Shown: one piece after another, positions 6,381 through 6,622 of the stretch
Layout of the letters: each line of letters starts with the position of its first letter
Position numbering within the stretch: position 1 is the stretch's first letter
Origin: an uncultured Campylobacter sp.
GTDB taxonomy: Bacteria > Campylobacterota > Campylobacteria > Campylobacterales > Campylobacteraceae
Reading direction: 5' to 3'
Assembly: GCA_938036585.1 (NCBI GenBank)
Contig: CALHQN010000208.1
Span: forward strand, 1-6,622
Length of the DNA: 6,622 nt
Translations under genes and position numbers: made by a program
Notes under the pieces: model-generated
Database searches by the model: none
The model's input: the letters and a program-made list of their open reading frames with translations, nothing else
What the model was told of the DNA's origin: nothing

Positions 6381-6622
6381 TTAGACTTTATCTCGAAAGA
6401 TAAAATGCGTCCTGCGCCATATTTTAAAGCCGTAAAATAGCGCCAGCAGTAGCAAAATGCTAATTGCGCCGCAGATCGCAAGGGCTACGCGAGCGCCTAA
6501 TAACTCGGTAAAAAAGCCCGATATGAGCGCTCCAAATGGCGTACTACCTATTAAAAATAGCGCGTATAAGCTAAGCACGCGCCCGCGAAATTCGTTGCTT
6601 ACGTGCATTTGCACGGTGGAGT
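6381..6622 (-). CDS. MFS exporter, C-terminal fragment (5' part outside window)
   Basis: The frame is open from the right edge to a TAA at 6383-6381, giving the last 79 residues. The visible part starts STVQMHVSNEFRGRVLSLYA. The Q-x-x-V-x-x-x-x-RGRV pattern is typical of drug/siderophore exporters of the MFS_3 (EntS-like) group, where it precedes the last pair of membrane helices. Two hydrophobic helices follow (about SLYALFLIGSTPFGALISGFF and VALAICGAISILLLLALFYGF), then a basic cytoplasmic tail. A GTG within the frame at 6614 could be read as a start, but the upstream codons continue the family pattern, so this is the end of a longer gene. Substrate cannot be inferred. It lies 85 nt upstream of psrA on the same strand with no clear terminator between them, so read-through into psrABC is possible, but a functional link is not evident. 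Confidence 0.8.
   Translation of the reverse strand, partial: STVQMHVSNEFRGRVLSLYALFLIGSTPFGALISGFFTELLGARVALAICGAISILLLLALFYGFKIWRRTHFIFRDKV

Noticed and set aside
6371..6390. Terminator after the MFS exporter gene
   Set aside because: Only a three-pair AGC/GCT stem is present after the stop codon and no U-run follows it.
1..6622. CRISPR arrays, tRNA/rRNA genes, insertion sequences, attachment sites
   Set aside because: I saw no spaced direct repeats, no cloverleaf-like segment, no transposase-like frame and no terminal inverted repeats in the window.

Overview
The window looks like a chromosomal piece of a Campylobacter-type epsilonproteobacterium, probably one of the higher-GC, sulfur-respiring species (the oral C. 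gracilis/rectus/showae/curvus group). The reasons are the respiratory gene content, the very frequent AAATTT hexamer in otherwise roughly 50% GC DNA, and the tight minus-strand gene packing. The genus call is inference; no rRNA or other marker gene is present.

Layout, left to right. Positions 2-604 (+) hold the 3' part of an AT-rich gene (about 30% GC by eye) for an unrecognised protein; it runs off the left edge. A 93-base AT-rich convergent gap follows. Everything else is on the minus strand. In transcription order: the 3' end of an MFS exporter gene entering from the right edge (6381-6622), an 85-base gap with a plausible promoter, then psrA (6295-4031), psrB (4019-3453), psrC (3460-2489), an OmpR-type response regulator (2462-1809) and a membrane histidine kinase (1816-698). 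Spacings from psrA to the kinase are 11 nt, an 8-nt overlap, 26 nt and an 8-nt overlap, so the five genes read as one operon.

Functionally, PsrA is a Tat-exported molybdopterin enzyme with an N-terminal 4Fe-4S site. PsrB is a 16-cysteine, four-cluster electron-transfer subunit. PsrC is an eight-helix NrfD-type quinol-oxidising anchor. Together they form a polysulfide/thiosulfate-type respiratory reductase: quinol to PsrC to PsrB to PsrA, reducing a sulfur compound outside the cytoplasmic membrane. NrfD-type PsrC favours polysulfide reductase over PhsABC thiosulfate reductase, whose C subunit is a haem b protein, but substrate cannot be fixed from sequence. The two-component pair directly downstream is a reasonable candidate regulator of this respiration or of a linked process.

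No wholly new system is evident. The points most worth a second look are a strong GC hairpin with the psrC stop codon in its loop just before the regulator's ribosome binding site, the two-component pair sharing the psr transcription unit, and the compositionally foreign gene at the left edge.
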